Shown piece after piece: positions 41,691-51,665 of a stretch of DNA of 64,000 nt (position 1 is its first letter; each line of letters starts with the position of its first letter). Location: NCBI RefSeq assembly GCF_004359215.1, contig NC_090615.1, positions 7,341,120 to 7,405,119 on the forward strand, given 5' to 3'. The notes under the pieces are model-generated. The model did no database searches. It was not told the origin of the DNA and saw only the letters and a program-made list of their open reading frames with translations. The position numbers were made by a program, and so were the translations under genes. Origin of the DNA: Bremia lactucae (lineage: Eukaryota > Oomycota > Peronosporomycetes > Peronosporales > Peronosporaceae).

Positions 41691-42317
41691 CTACGATACA
41701 CCTGGTATCAGATCGATCTCGTTTCGAGTGCCTTTATCATAAGGCAACTCGCATGGTATCGAATCAGAAAACACATCGTTAAATTCGATCAAATCCTTAC
41801 ATGAGATTTGTCTCTAACGGTTTCCAAGATTGAGACGTAAACGTTCAATTCGAGTCTTCTTATTGAGGACAGTTTCTGCCATTGATGAGCTGATGAGAAT
41901 CCGTTCGTTCTCAAAAAATACTATTGACGGCCAAATGTTAGCCACGTACTTGTCATCTTGTGACAAGTATGTGACTTTGCCACAACAGATCTTGGCACTT
42001 GAGTTATCTCAAAAGTTAATTTCGGAGGCGCTATCAGATCAAGTGTATAAGCTCCTACGCTTGTTTTAAGCTATTTAATGTCTCAGGTTTATTTTAAAAA
42101 TATTTTAAAGGTTCCTAGGGATTTCGTCCTTCAGGTTTTTGAGGACTTATTTCCTCAAGTTGTATGGGACTTATTCTCTTATTTATTTCGGATATTCATA
42201 CTCGGATTTACACTGTACTAAGAAGATAATATTCAGCTTACAAAAGGTCTGTAACTGACGTCTGTAATTTATATCTTATATTGCAATTATTTATACACTG
42301 TTTCGCAAGTTATTGCC
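41691..42317 (-). pseudogene. Protease-RT linker; left arm of a large inverted repeat
   Basis: Antisense linker sequence homologous to 26400-26900. From about 41940 it is also the reverse complement of 47951-48295 plus the sequence right of the solo LTR at 48761. Bases 42060-42317 carry no recognisable element coding but are shared by both arms. Confidence 0.6.
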
Positions 42318-42477
42318 ATGATACGTGGTCCTGGCGTCCCAAGCATATCCCGACCCGACCTCTTTCGAGATAAAGTCGCAAGTTATTTGTGCTGAATCCA
42401 TACTGCTTCAAACTGATAATTCTCATCTTTAAGGTCATTGCAAATGGTGGCGGAATCGGATCGGGAGATACATTGCT
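42318..42477 (+). pseudogene. PECR-like SDR gene, duplicated 5' piece
   Basis: Exon 1 (42318-42377) encodes MIRGPGVPSISRPDLFRDKV. A 56-bp intron with a GC donor (GCAAGT) and AAG acceptor follows, then exon 2 from 42434 with a GGGIGSGDTLLNEFA nucleotide-binding turn (normally TGGxxGxG). Homology to the locus at 46798-47950 stops at about 42477, so this is a truncated inverted copy. It has lost the Thr of the TGG motif (NGG). Confidence 0.7.
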
Positions 42478-42650
42478 CAATGAATTTGCATGTATAAAGA
42501 TTCCTGTCTAAGAAACCAACCTCTTTGTTTGAGTGTAAATGTGGAGCTGTTACTTATTTTTTATATGTATTCCTAAACCTCTTAATAGTGTGCATTTTAC
42601 ATATAGCGCGGTCGTTTCACTGACTTCGTAGCCGCGAACAGTCGCCCATC
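42478..42650. other. Unassigned sequence right of the duplication breakpoint
   Basis: No feature recognised. Confidence 0.3.
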
Positions 42651-43500
42651 ACCGAAACTCCTCCACTGTCATGTAAGCCACATAAAAACCATTTTATTTT
42701 TCTTCAACAAAGAAGAAATATGTACTGTCATTTCTGCATAATTGCGGGAGTACTTATAAAAGTACGCCGCTAAGCCGACAAACTTACGAAGTCCCTTTAC
42801 ATCGACTGGCACAGGCCAGTTGGTGATCGCCTTGATCTCTTGCGGATCACGGCGCTCACCGTGGTTACCCACGATGTACTCGAGAAGTGTTATTCGCTTG
42901 CAGCGAATATACACTTCTTAAGATTTGCATACAAGTTATGCTTACGCATAAGTGTAAGAAGCTTTCGGACGTGGGTACGATGTACTTCAACGTCCGACTT
43001 CCTATTCATGGCTCTGCTATTAACGAACACGTCAATTAACTTGGTGCAAAATCACGCACCGACTTAACAGATTAGTACACATCTATTGATTGTTGCAGGG
43101 GCATTACTAAGCCTCTGTGACATAAGTGTTCACTCCCATAGCATTCCGCTTGGGGTGCTTACTGTTGTGAAGGGAGTATTCTGTTCACGCGTAAGGATCT
43201 GATACAATCCATCCATCAAATCCATTGACAAAAAGATGCTACTCTTTGACAAACAATCAAAATTACGTCTTTTCGTGGTATTGGCGTTTGAGCCGGTACC
43301 GTTGCAGCGTTCAATTTATTAAACGCATGCACAATCCGCCCTCGTCATGTTGCTTTACGCACACCGAAGGTCGAAGAGCTATGTGGAGGGGGGTGATCGG
43401 CAAAAATTTGTCCATCGCTAATACTTGTCACGAGGCAATGGCCTCAGCTTCATGAGACAGTATTCCGAACCTGGAAATAGGTCGATTTCGTGTCGAGAGC
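42651..43500 (-). pseudogene. Gypsy reverse transcriptase
   Basis: Minus-strand words include EIKAITNWPVPVDVKGLRKF, VGLAAYFYKYSRNYAEMTVH and LLKKN (thumb), and further right VHAFNKLNAATVPAQTPIP-like coding near 43280-43330. The YFDD box is destroyed. Stops throughout. Confidence 0.65.
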
Positions 43501-43960
43501 CTTTATCCTAAGGCAACTCGCACAGTTCGAATTCAGGGAATACATCCTTGAATTCGATCAAATCCTTATATAAGGATCGATTAGCAAGATTGAGACAAAA
43601 CACTCAATCCGAGTCTTCTCATTGAGGACATTTTCTTCCGTCGATGAACGGCTGCGAATCCGTTCGTTTTCCGAAAATAAATACTATTGCCGACTGAATA
43701 TCGGCCACGTATTTGTCATCTGTGACAAGTACGAAGATCTGTTTGTCTTAGCCACTACGCTGATCACGCAAGAACTGTTTCGGTTTTAGCGTTGACAATT
43801 GAGTTATCTCCTAAGTTAACTTCGGAGGCGCTATCAGATTAAGTGTATAAGCGCCTACACTTAATCTATTGTTTACCGAGACATTTAATGTCACAGTTTC
43901 CTCTTCGGAACTTATTTCCAAAGCTGAGCTCGGCCGTAGGCGGGCAGCCGTTAGCGCCGT
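43501..43960 (-). pseudogene. Protease-RT linker
   Basis: Same linker as at 36341-36898, antisense, without an open frame. Confidence 0.5.
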
Positions 43961-43984
43961 GTTGTTCGCTCTACGAATATACAA

Positions 43985-44230
43985 TCAACATGCGGCTATA
44001 GCCGGGTTCATACAACATGAACTCGACGGGTTAGAAAAGTAACCTTGCTTCACCAGCAAGCCTCTCAACACGAAAAGGTGTTGAGAGAACAGGGTGCTCA
44101 ACAGTTTGAACTGTTGAGACAAGAAATTTACATGCTACTAGCGGGCCGACACTTTCACGTCGACCCGGAAGCTAAAATATCGAAATCGCTAAGTTTGAGG
44201 AGGACACTCCCAAATTAAACTTGAGAGAAT
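43985..44230 (+). pseudogene. Gag N-terminal fragment, plus strand
   Basis: Reads QHEKVLREQGAQQFELLRQE followed by IYMLLAGRHFHVDPEAK, homologous to the minus-strand Gag at 37255-37700 (NEQGAQQLVLLR ... RRPESLKI). It lies between minus-strand linker and a minus-sense LTR, another orientation switch. Confidence 0.6.
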
Positions 44231-44432
44231 AGATCCCCATGATTCTGCAGGAATAAGTTCCCAGAAACCTGTGGTCAAAGGTTCCCAGATACCTTCGATC
44301 GCTCTCCGTTCTAGGGTCACTAAAATTATTGAACATTTGTCGCGTTGCGTGATAGCCTTCTTGAGAGGCGTGGAATCTCCTCCTTTTTATCTAACATGTC
44401 AATGCTGGATGGAACATGCGTAGGCCGTTGAA

Positions 44433-44454
44433 CGGACTACGAAGTGCTACCAGG
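44433..44454 (-). promoter_or_regulatory. Putative tRNA primer-binding site
   Basis: Minus-strand CCTGGTAGCACTTCGTAGTC begins at the LTR end (44454). It contains TGGTAGC, with the TGG expected opposite a tRNA CCA end. The same 20-mer follows the LTR at 56795 although that LTR is different. Confidence 0.5.
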
Positions 44455-44947
44455 TGTAATAGGGCACCTTTTGCCAGTACTGATTACAGTACTAGTCAAC
44501 CAACGCAAATCACAGTAAATGTGGGGTGCCTCGGCTACTTCACGTACACGACGTGCAGAGGAAGGTTCTAAGGTAGCTAAGAAGTCTTAACTTCTACAGG
44601 TAAATTCTAAGGCTTTAGAATAGAAAAAAGTTAAATTGTATTAATATATTAAGTTCCTACGTTACGATCTTCTATCCGCTACTGACTTTATTATATCAAT
44701 CACAAACTATGTGTGGCGCTTACTTGCGGACCACACAATCGAGTCTTATAACGATTTTCGGGTTGATTGAATCTTAAATCAACCAATCAATAGAACTAAT
44801 GTCTTATTGCGTCAATATTACCAAATTTGGTAATTGGAATTATTCAGTCAAAATTGGTACCGATAATAATTTTGTACTTCTTTAATTTTATCCTCTCATA
44901 GAATATTATATTAATTATCTCTCTTATAGGATATCGTATTTATGTAG
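44455..44947 (-). repeat. Family B LTR, end-truncated
   Basis: Plus strand TGTAATAGGGCACC ... ; about 493 bp aligned to 37940-38477. The last ~20 bp (ACGGGACACCCCGTTACA) are missing. Confidence 0.7.
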
Positions 44948-45401
44948 CTGCACACATCTGTTTTCAAAATATTAATAACTACGAAATAATGGCGAAGATG
45001 CTCGTGTAACATTCCAACCGAATTTACTGTCATTCGTTTGGAAGTGTTTTTTTATAATTACGTATTTAGCTAAAAGAATAGAAGTAGGATTTTATACAGC
45101 CTTCAATGTGGAAGCTCTAAGTGACCTTTAAAACTTTCTTTACCTCTCACTGTACTCGTTCGTCAGTATCTTCGTCATGTTTGCGTTTGTTGCACTGCGT
45201 TTCGGATTCGAAGTTGAAATTTTACATCGATTAGCTTGAACATATAAATATATGAACATAAAATCTTAAGATCTGGTGACATAATAATTAATTGCGTAAG
45301 AATTCCCGAACACTATGTCCACAACAAGACTGGATACGGAACACTTCTAAATCGTTTCCTATTTCTTTATTACGCATTAAATTCTACTCAGTCAGATCGA
45401 T
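44948..45401. other. 5' flank of the membrane-protein gene
   Basis: No repeat or coding signal seen. It must contain the promoter of the gene at 45402. Confidence 0.4.
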
Positions 45402-46389
45402 ATGCGCCGCCGCCCTGGTCATCCTATCTCGACAGGTGCGTTTTATCGGCCTTCTCCATGCTTTCATGTCTCTCTCGACCTCTGATTAAGGCTATTTGAT
45501 CGTGTGCACCGTTCCTTCTTCAGACACCGATGCCGTTCAACGAGCTCAATACGAAGACGATCCGCGCTTGGCCATCACAAAAGCTCTGGCTGTGCGAGCT
45601 TTCAAGTCCCCAAAAGTTCGCATTGGGTTCATAGTATGGGCCGTTGGACTGTTCTTTATGCTGCTAGCCCCCGGACTGCGCACGACCACTACCGAAATGA
45701 AGACCACTTACGAAGGCATGGTCCTCGAGGCTGCCAATATGCCAGAGTATCATCAAGCCTATGCGAAATACACGGAAACTCAGGCCTATGCTGATGAAGC
45801 AAAAGTCTGGTTCTGGCGCTTTCGAGAGCCTTACAAGTCAATGGTAAGCGAGCGCCAACTAGTGGCCGATAAGTGGGCAGCTGAGGTTGCGAGAACTGAA
45901 CAAGAAATGGAGAATCAAATGAAAAAAGCGCGTGCGTTTGTGGGTCTTTGGTCAGACTTTGGAATGGCGGACGTGCGATCTAGGTTCTGGAGTGCTTTCG
46001 AACAGGGCAAGATCTTTGCACAACAGCAGACTTTTTACCACATGCTCATGCGCGTGTTAACAGCACAGGATGACGATATACTTAGTATGGTCCTTAACTG
46101 GGTATTTGTGGCCGTGATGAATTTCACGACGGGATTACTAGGTGCGCTCTTCTTTTTTTTCTTTTCGCTCGTCAACATGGTGTTCTCGTATCAGCCTGAT
46201 CCACTTAGTGCGACGGCCTTCGTTGTGTTGGGCTTTGTCGGTGCTGCGAGCGTTGTGGCTTCGTATTTATTTGCAATCTATGGAATGGTGGCTAGCGGAT
46301 TCTACGTGGTGGGAAAGATCGTCGTGCGCAATGCCCTTGAACAAGAACGTCGTCAGCAGCAGCTTCGAGGTGAACAACGGAGCTGGTAG
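45402..46389 (+). CDS. Conserved-type polytopic membrane protein, two exons
   Basis: Exon 1 is 45402-45435 (MRRRPGHPIST), exon 2 is 45524-46389; the 88-bp intron has a GTGCGT donor, TTCTTCAG acceptor and phase 1. The 299-residue product has no internal stop. The larger exon lacks a 5' ATG, so the short first exon is needed. After a cytosolic ~44-residue start there is a helix (IGFIVWAVGLFFMLLA, ~45-62). A ~130-residue charged domain with WFWRFREPYKSM and WSDFGMADVRSRFW follows. Three to four C-terminal helices follow (LNWVFVAVMNFTTGLLGALF; ATAFVVLGFVGAASVVASYL; FAIYGMVASGFYVVGKIVV) before a basic tail. I do not recognise a named family. It is the only intact host gene between 26 and 64 kb. 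Confidence 0.8.
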
Positions 46390-46797
46390 GCAATTCAAAA
46401 TAAATGCAGTCTTATGATTTGAAAAAGTGGACGGACCAAAAAGCCTGAGTAGCATAAAAATGAGTTCACAGTTTTGGCTTTGATGATTTAAGTTGCATTT
46501 TCTGAGCTGGCAATTGAAGAATTTGTAATCAAGAACTTACTTTTTGTGTCGGATAAAAATGTATACCGTAAAAAATATGAAACGCTTTGTTGAATGTTGC
46601 CGCACCATCCTCCTTATCCGCGGTTAATTGTTGGGGCTGCTACCAACAAATACCTTTATGACAGCTGTGCTGGTCTTGGTCAAATGGTCTGGCCAAACTT
46701 TGTAGCAAAAACGACACCGAACTATCACTTCAATGCTGCTGGTCTTGTCTATGAAAATCAATCCTTAGACTCCAAGACAGAACACTTAGTACAAATT
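46390..46797. other. Spacer with an unassigned open frame
   Basis: A plus-strand frame (46594-46812) reads as ordinary protein (MVWPNFVAKTTPNYHFNAAG, LVYENQSLDSKTEHLV) but has no recognisable family and overlaps the end of the SDR pseudogene. It could be a gene relic. Confidence 0.3.
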
Positions 46798-47950
46798 TTA
46801 GGTAACCTTTAACGTGAACACTTCACTAAATTTTCGATTTGACTGTTCCGTACGGAGAAGGGCAGGAATATCCATTAAAGGGCCAAGTTGATGCCAGCCA
46901 CCATCAAGGTGCATGGTATCTCCCATTATATAAGCTTTAGCAGGCGACAAGTAATACAGCCCACCTGCCGATACCTCCTCGACGCTGCCAACGCGGTTCG
47001 CTGTAGTGACTTTTTCGGCTGCAGCGTGGAAGAGCTCAGCACCACCCGCGTAATTGTCAATTTTACTAGACAGAATAATGCCCTATTGCTCTCATAAACG
47101 CAAATGTAAGTTGTTTTAAAAGCTCGATCATGGTTAGCACTCACTGAAGCAACGCAATTATTGTGATGCCGGATGCAGCCCATTCTACCTACAGCGACTT
47201 GCTCACATTTTGGACAGCAGCACGAGCGGCGCGCTACAGTGTGCAATTGTCGGACTTCCTTTGTCAAGCACTATAATGATATTAACGATTTCGCCGCCGT
47301 GATCTTTCATGTACGCATGGTATGCCTTCTTAGTCACTATAAAGGTGCCATTCCTTGATGGTACGAAAAAGCTTTTTTATCAGAGCTTTGACAAACGGCA
47401 GCTAGAGTACCCACAAATTAGCCTTATGACAGCCCACTAGCCTCTAATATTCACATTCTCAATAGGTGCATGGATTTGCCCGCACGCTAGTGATATCAGA
47501 GGCAAATGCCATCATAAAGTAAAGCCATTTTCATTTATTTTTATGCCAACTCACGCACATTATTAATAAGAAAGTCGATTCGTTTATACTTCTTCATCGT
47601 CTCATCCATTAAAGTTTGCACTTCTTCCTCATTGCGAATATCGCACACGATCGAATGAATAATATTGTTTGGGTTGCGATCATCTGCCTTTACCTCACTG
47701 CGAATATTTTTTGCTGCACTGCAAAGCCGGTCCTTGTTTGTAGCCGCGATAACCACCGAGCAGCGCCGAGGATGCTAATTTATTGAGCAATGCATCTCCC
47801 GATCCGGTTCTGCCACCAGTTACAATGGCCTTAAAGATGAGAATTATCGGTTTGAAGTATTATAGATTCAGCACAAATAACTTGCGACTTTATCTCGAGA
47901 AAAAAGAGGTAGGGTCGGGATATGCTTGGGGCGCCTGGACCACGTATCAT
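46798..47950 (-). pseudogene. Peroxisomal trans-2-enoyl-CoA reductase (PECR)-like SDR pseudogene
   Basis: Exon 1 (47950-47886, MIRGPGAPSISRP) ends at a GC-AG intron (47885-47830). Exon 2 opens AIVTGGRTGSGDALLNKLA, the SDR nucleotide-binding motif. A frameshift follows, then VVIAATNKDRL, IHSIVCDIRNEEEVQTLMDE and RIDFLINN. Near 47320 GTFIVTKKAYHAYMKDHGGE is readable, then a CAARAVQNVSKSL-like active-site helix, an in-frame TAG and VEWAASGIT. The C-terminal exon (~47060-46798) has GSVEEVSAG, LYYLSPAKAYIMGDTMHLDG and ends at TAA (46798). The order and words match PECR, which reduces 2-enoyl-CoA in peroxisomes. Frameshifts and the stop make it non-functional unless the assembly is wrong. Confidence 0.7.
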
Positions 47951-48295
47951 GGCAATAACTTGCGAAAAACAGTGTACAAATAATTGCAATATAAGATATA
48001 TTACAGACGTCAGTTACGGACCTTTTGTTAGCAGAATATTATCTTCTTAGTACAGTGTAAATCCGAGCATGAATCTGAATAAGTCCCATACAACTTGAGG
48101 AAATAAGTCCTCAAGAACCTGAAGGACGAAATCCCTAGGAACCTTTAAAAATATTTTTCAAAATAAAATTGAGACATTAAATCTCTTAAAATGCGTGGGA
48201 GCACTTGATCTGATAGCGCCTCCGAAATTAACTTCGGAGATCCAAGATCTGCAGTGGCAAAGTCATATACTTGTCACAAGATGACAAGTACGTGG
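47951..48295 (+). repeat. Right arm of the large inverted repeat
   Basis: Reverse complement of about 41940-42317: shared 'ggtccttttgtta'-like, 'aggaacctttaaaaatattt' and 'ctccgaaattaacttcggag' words. With the SDR start, the arms total roughly 530 bp each, separated by about 5.3 kb that contains the gene at 45402. Confidence 0.7.
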
Positions 48296-48760
48296 TGTAA
48301 CGGGATGTTTCGTTACATGAAATTAACACTCAAAGGTTGTTAATTAATATATTATCTAAAAAGTAGAGAATATTTGGAGAATATTACTTTACATAGTGAT
48401 ATTCTAAAAGCTTATCCATTGGTAGATATAGACCATTATATCTACTTTCTCCGCGGTCCAGTCAGCGCTGGACGCGCGCAAAGAGAAAGACAGATAAGAC
48501 TTTATTACATATTTTGTATTAGTTTATAATTAAGGTAGTATTAAGTAGATAGACAAGAAGAACTTAATTATATTAATACAGTTTTTAATTAACCCTCTTT
48601 AAAGAAAGTGTTTTAAAGAGAGTCTTCCTCTGCACGTACTAGTGTACGTAAAGTGACGTGAGGCACCACTTGCACTGAGGCAGTGCGAAAAGGACTTGCT
48701 CTGAGGCAGTGCCAAGTGGACTTGTTCTGGAGCAGTACAAGTCAGTAGTGCCCCGTTACA
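48296..48760 (+). mobile_element. Solo LTR (family A) with target duplication
   Basis: TGTAACGGGATGTTTCGTTACAT ... GTGCCCCGTTACA, 465 bp, flanked by CGTGG (48291-48295 and 48761-48765). It is inverted relative to the copy at 18891. It split the right inverted-repeat arm and so postdates the duplication or at least that sequence. Confidence 0.9.
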
Positions 48761-48765
48761 CGTGG

Positions 48766-49760
48766 CCGATATTGGGCCAACAATAGTGTTTATTGATAAC
48801 GAACGGATTCTCAGCAGCTCACCGCTGGCAGAAAGTGTCCTCAATGAGAAGAGTCGGATTGAACGTTTACGTCTCAATATTGGAAGTCGTTAGAGACAAA
48901 TCTCAACGATGTGTTTTCTAATTTGGTACCATGCGAGTTGCCTAAAGATAAAGGCACTCGAAACGAGATCGATCTGATACCAGGTTCAGATTACTGTGTC
49001 ATGAAGCAGTGACCACTGCCTCGTGAAATAAGTATGCGCGCTCGACAAGTTCTTTGCGATCGCTTAGCAGCGGACCATGTGAGGAAGTCAACCTTCCCAC
49101 ATACCTCTCCGACCACCTGCGTGCGCTCACCAACAGAAGGATGGCGGATTGTGCATGCGTTCAATAAATTGAATTCTGCACCGTCACAAACGCCGATCTC
49201 GAAAGAGGACTTAACTATTGAAGCATTTGAAATAGTACCATCTTTTTTTGTTTATGGATCTGATGGATGGAAACTATCAAATTATCATGCATAAACAGGA
49301 TATTCCGCTTACAGCATTAAACACCCCAAGCCGTATGCTTTGAGAGTACCGCATGGGCTTAGAAATGTTTCCGCAACATTAAAGAGATATGTAGCCAATC
49401 TGATAAGATCGGTGCGAGATTTCGCTCCGAGTTCTTTTAATGGTGTCCGCGTTCATAGCGAAGCTAAGAAAGAAAAGTCGGACGTTGAAGTACATCGTAT
49501 TCATATACGAGCGTTACGAAAGGCTCTTACACTTATGCGTAATTATAAGCTATCTACTAATTTCAACAAATGTATACTCGCTTCAAGAGAAATACCATTC
49601 TTAAGTGCATCGTGGGTATACACGATGTACGCCTTGATTCTGAAAATATCAAGGCGATCATTGACTGGCCGGTGACAGTCGATATAAAGCGACTTAGGAA
49701 GTTCCTTGGTAAGCGCCATATTTGCATAAGTTTTACTCTCGCAAGTATGCCAAAATGAGA
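48766..49760 (+). pseudogene. Gypsy linker and reverse transcriptase, element 6
   Basis: CELPKDKGTRNEIDLIPGSD, AADHVRKSTFPHTSPTTCVR and GWRIVHAFNKLN identify the RT start (49034-49294). ALRVPHGLRNVSATLKRYVA, DFAPSSFNGVRVH (YFDD changed to SFNG) and a damaged thumb follow (49340-49675). Frameshifts near 49300. Confidence 0.7.
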
Positions 49761-51350
49761 GTACATCTTTCCTGTTTGATAAATGAAATATAAATTGGTC
49801 TAAAAAGCTAATTGTGTCATTGTTCCGTTAAAGGTATCAAGCAAAGCTTGATGCAATTGCTAATCTTGGCGATTGCAGACCAAGACTGTCCATTTATATG
49901 TGGTCTGTGACGCCAGCGATTTCGCAATCGGCGTGCGTCAAAGCATTTTGACAAGACGGCGCAGAGCGCGTCGTCTGCAATCAGTCGCGTCAGCTTTAAC
50001 CGGCTGAGCGTAACTATCCCGTGCATGGCAAGAAGTCCTTGTCATGGAATAAACACTGGCTAACATTCGAGTCTATTTCTAGGAGATAGATTGTTCTCTT
50101 TTACACGGATCATCCGTCTATACACACGGAACTAAGCAGCCCAAATCCCTCGCAAAGATAGCGAGGTAGTTTTCTTTTACCGCGGAGTAATACCTTTCCG
50201 TGGAGTATATGCCAAGACGAGTTGATTTCGTCATTGATGCGCTTTCGCGTCGGCTTGGCTTTGAGCCGGCTGCGCCAATCAGCAGTGAGATTAATCTCAC
50301 ACTTGCAACACTAGTTTCAAGTGTTTCGACGTTAAAATTACTTAATGACTTTAGTAGAACCTTTAAAGAAGAAAGGCTCCTAAACGTTTGATGAGTTACC
50401 TCAAAACCCATCAAAACAATCCTTAAGGGATGTCGACATGTATCATACCTCATCAAATCGATACACAACACCCAACGGCTTACTGTTTTCTACAGCCATT
50501 GCTGGTGACACACCTCGTGCAGTCACCCACTCAGAAGGATTTGCGATTGCGCATAATGCTTGTGTCGCGATGGACCAATAAGCAGGCATCGAATACGGAA
50601 TAGGTATACCTCACTGTGAGTCGCGATTCTCACAAACATTACCAGTATGAGATCTTGAGCAAGTACATCCGTGCTTGCGAGATTTGTCAAAGGGTAAAGC
50701 TTAGTCTTTTATGTCGTGCTTTGTTTATACTCTGCCTCTGTTGGCATTTGGATTTCGCCATCTGATTTCCCGAAGACACTAAAACAAATAATGGTGAAAT
50801 TGGGTTCGCAAATCGATTCAGCTAGATGGTCCATCTTGCTGCAGTCCGGAGTTGGTCACAGCCAAAGGCTGTATTCGTGCCTTTGTTGACACGATATTTT
50901 GACTCCATAAGTTACCCCATGAACTGGTCTCAGATCGAGACCCCAGATTCACGGCGGAGTTTGTCAATCTCTGTTCAAATCACTTGAACAACGATAGAAA
51001 ATGTCAACTTATGACAATCTGGATTAGGATGGTCGGAGAGAATGTACAAATCGTGTCATCGAAGAGATATTTCGAGGATACGTCCACTCGTTTACAAATT
51101 GGAGTGAGTTCCTTCCGATGGCAGAATTTGCCACTAACAATTTGGTGCATGCTCTAACAAAGCATACACTGTTATTCGTGAAAGTCTTACGCCAACCACG
51201 AATAGCCAACGCGTTTAAGAGTGACTTTAATTCAATGGAGAAGGGATTCGCTCAAGCATAGACCAATCTTACTCTTGGTCATCATGCATTGACACATCAG
51301 TCGATGCGAAGAAAACCAATGTTGATTCAATCACATTGAAGAAGACAAAC
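49761..51350 (+). pseudogene. Gypsy RNase H and integrase, element 6
   Basis: RNase H strands (49850-50280; EYMPRRVDFVIDALSRRLGF at ~50200-50255), then broken integrase: zinc-finger region 50540-50700, core words near 50760-50960 and 51060-51180. No intact frame longer than 63 codons in this direction. Confidence 0.55.
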
Positions 51351-51479
51351 TCAGCAATAGCTATAGGGCTATTGCTGGCGCTACTAATAACGACGATGAT
51401 ATTTTCTGAGTCGACAATGGTAGCATAACGTCGACCTTGCGGACCGCATGCGCAGCGAGGCCTTCGACAACATCACGAG

Positions 51480-51665
51480 GCGATGATTCGAAGAGAGCAG
51501 GCAACATGAGTCATGGATGAAGACTTGAAGCCATGGGTCTTGTATTGTCTTGGTGGTACTAGTCACTGATCTATTGTGGGCGCTTTTCGCGCGAAACCGC
51601 ACAACGATAGGCAAAAGCGACAGACAACTCATACACCAACGACACGCTGCAACGATCTTGATGTG
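51480..51665 (+). repeat. Dispersed repeat shared with 62330-62520
   Basis: 'gacttgaagccatggg', 'cttttcgcgcgaaaccgc', 'gacagacaactca' and 'cgctgcaacgatct' occur in the same order, reversed, at 62330-62520. It may be a copia LTR or leader because copia RT lies near the second copy. Confidence 0.55.

Noticed and set aside
45496..45523. A start of the membrane-protein gene at the TTG at 45496
   Set aside because: This stretch is the pyrimidine-rich end of an intron; a short ATG exon at 45402-45435 joins in phase.
46594..46812. Small host gene
   Set aside because: Ends inside the 3' part of the SDR pseudogene, no domain, no splice context; kept only as a possible relic.
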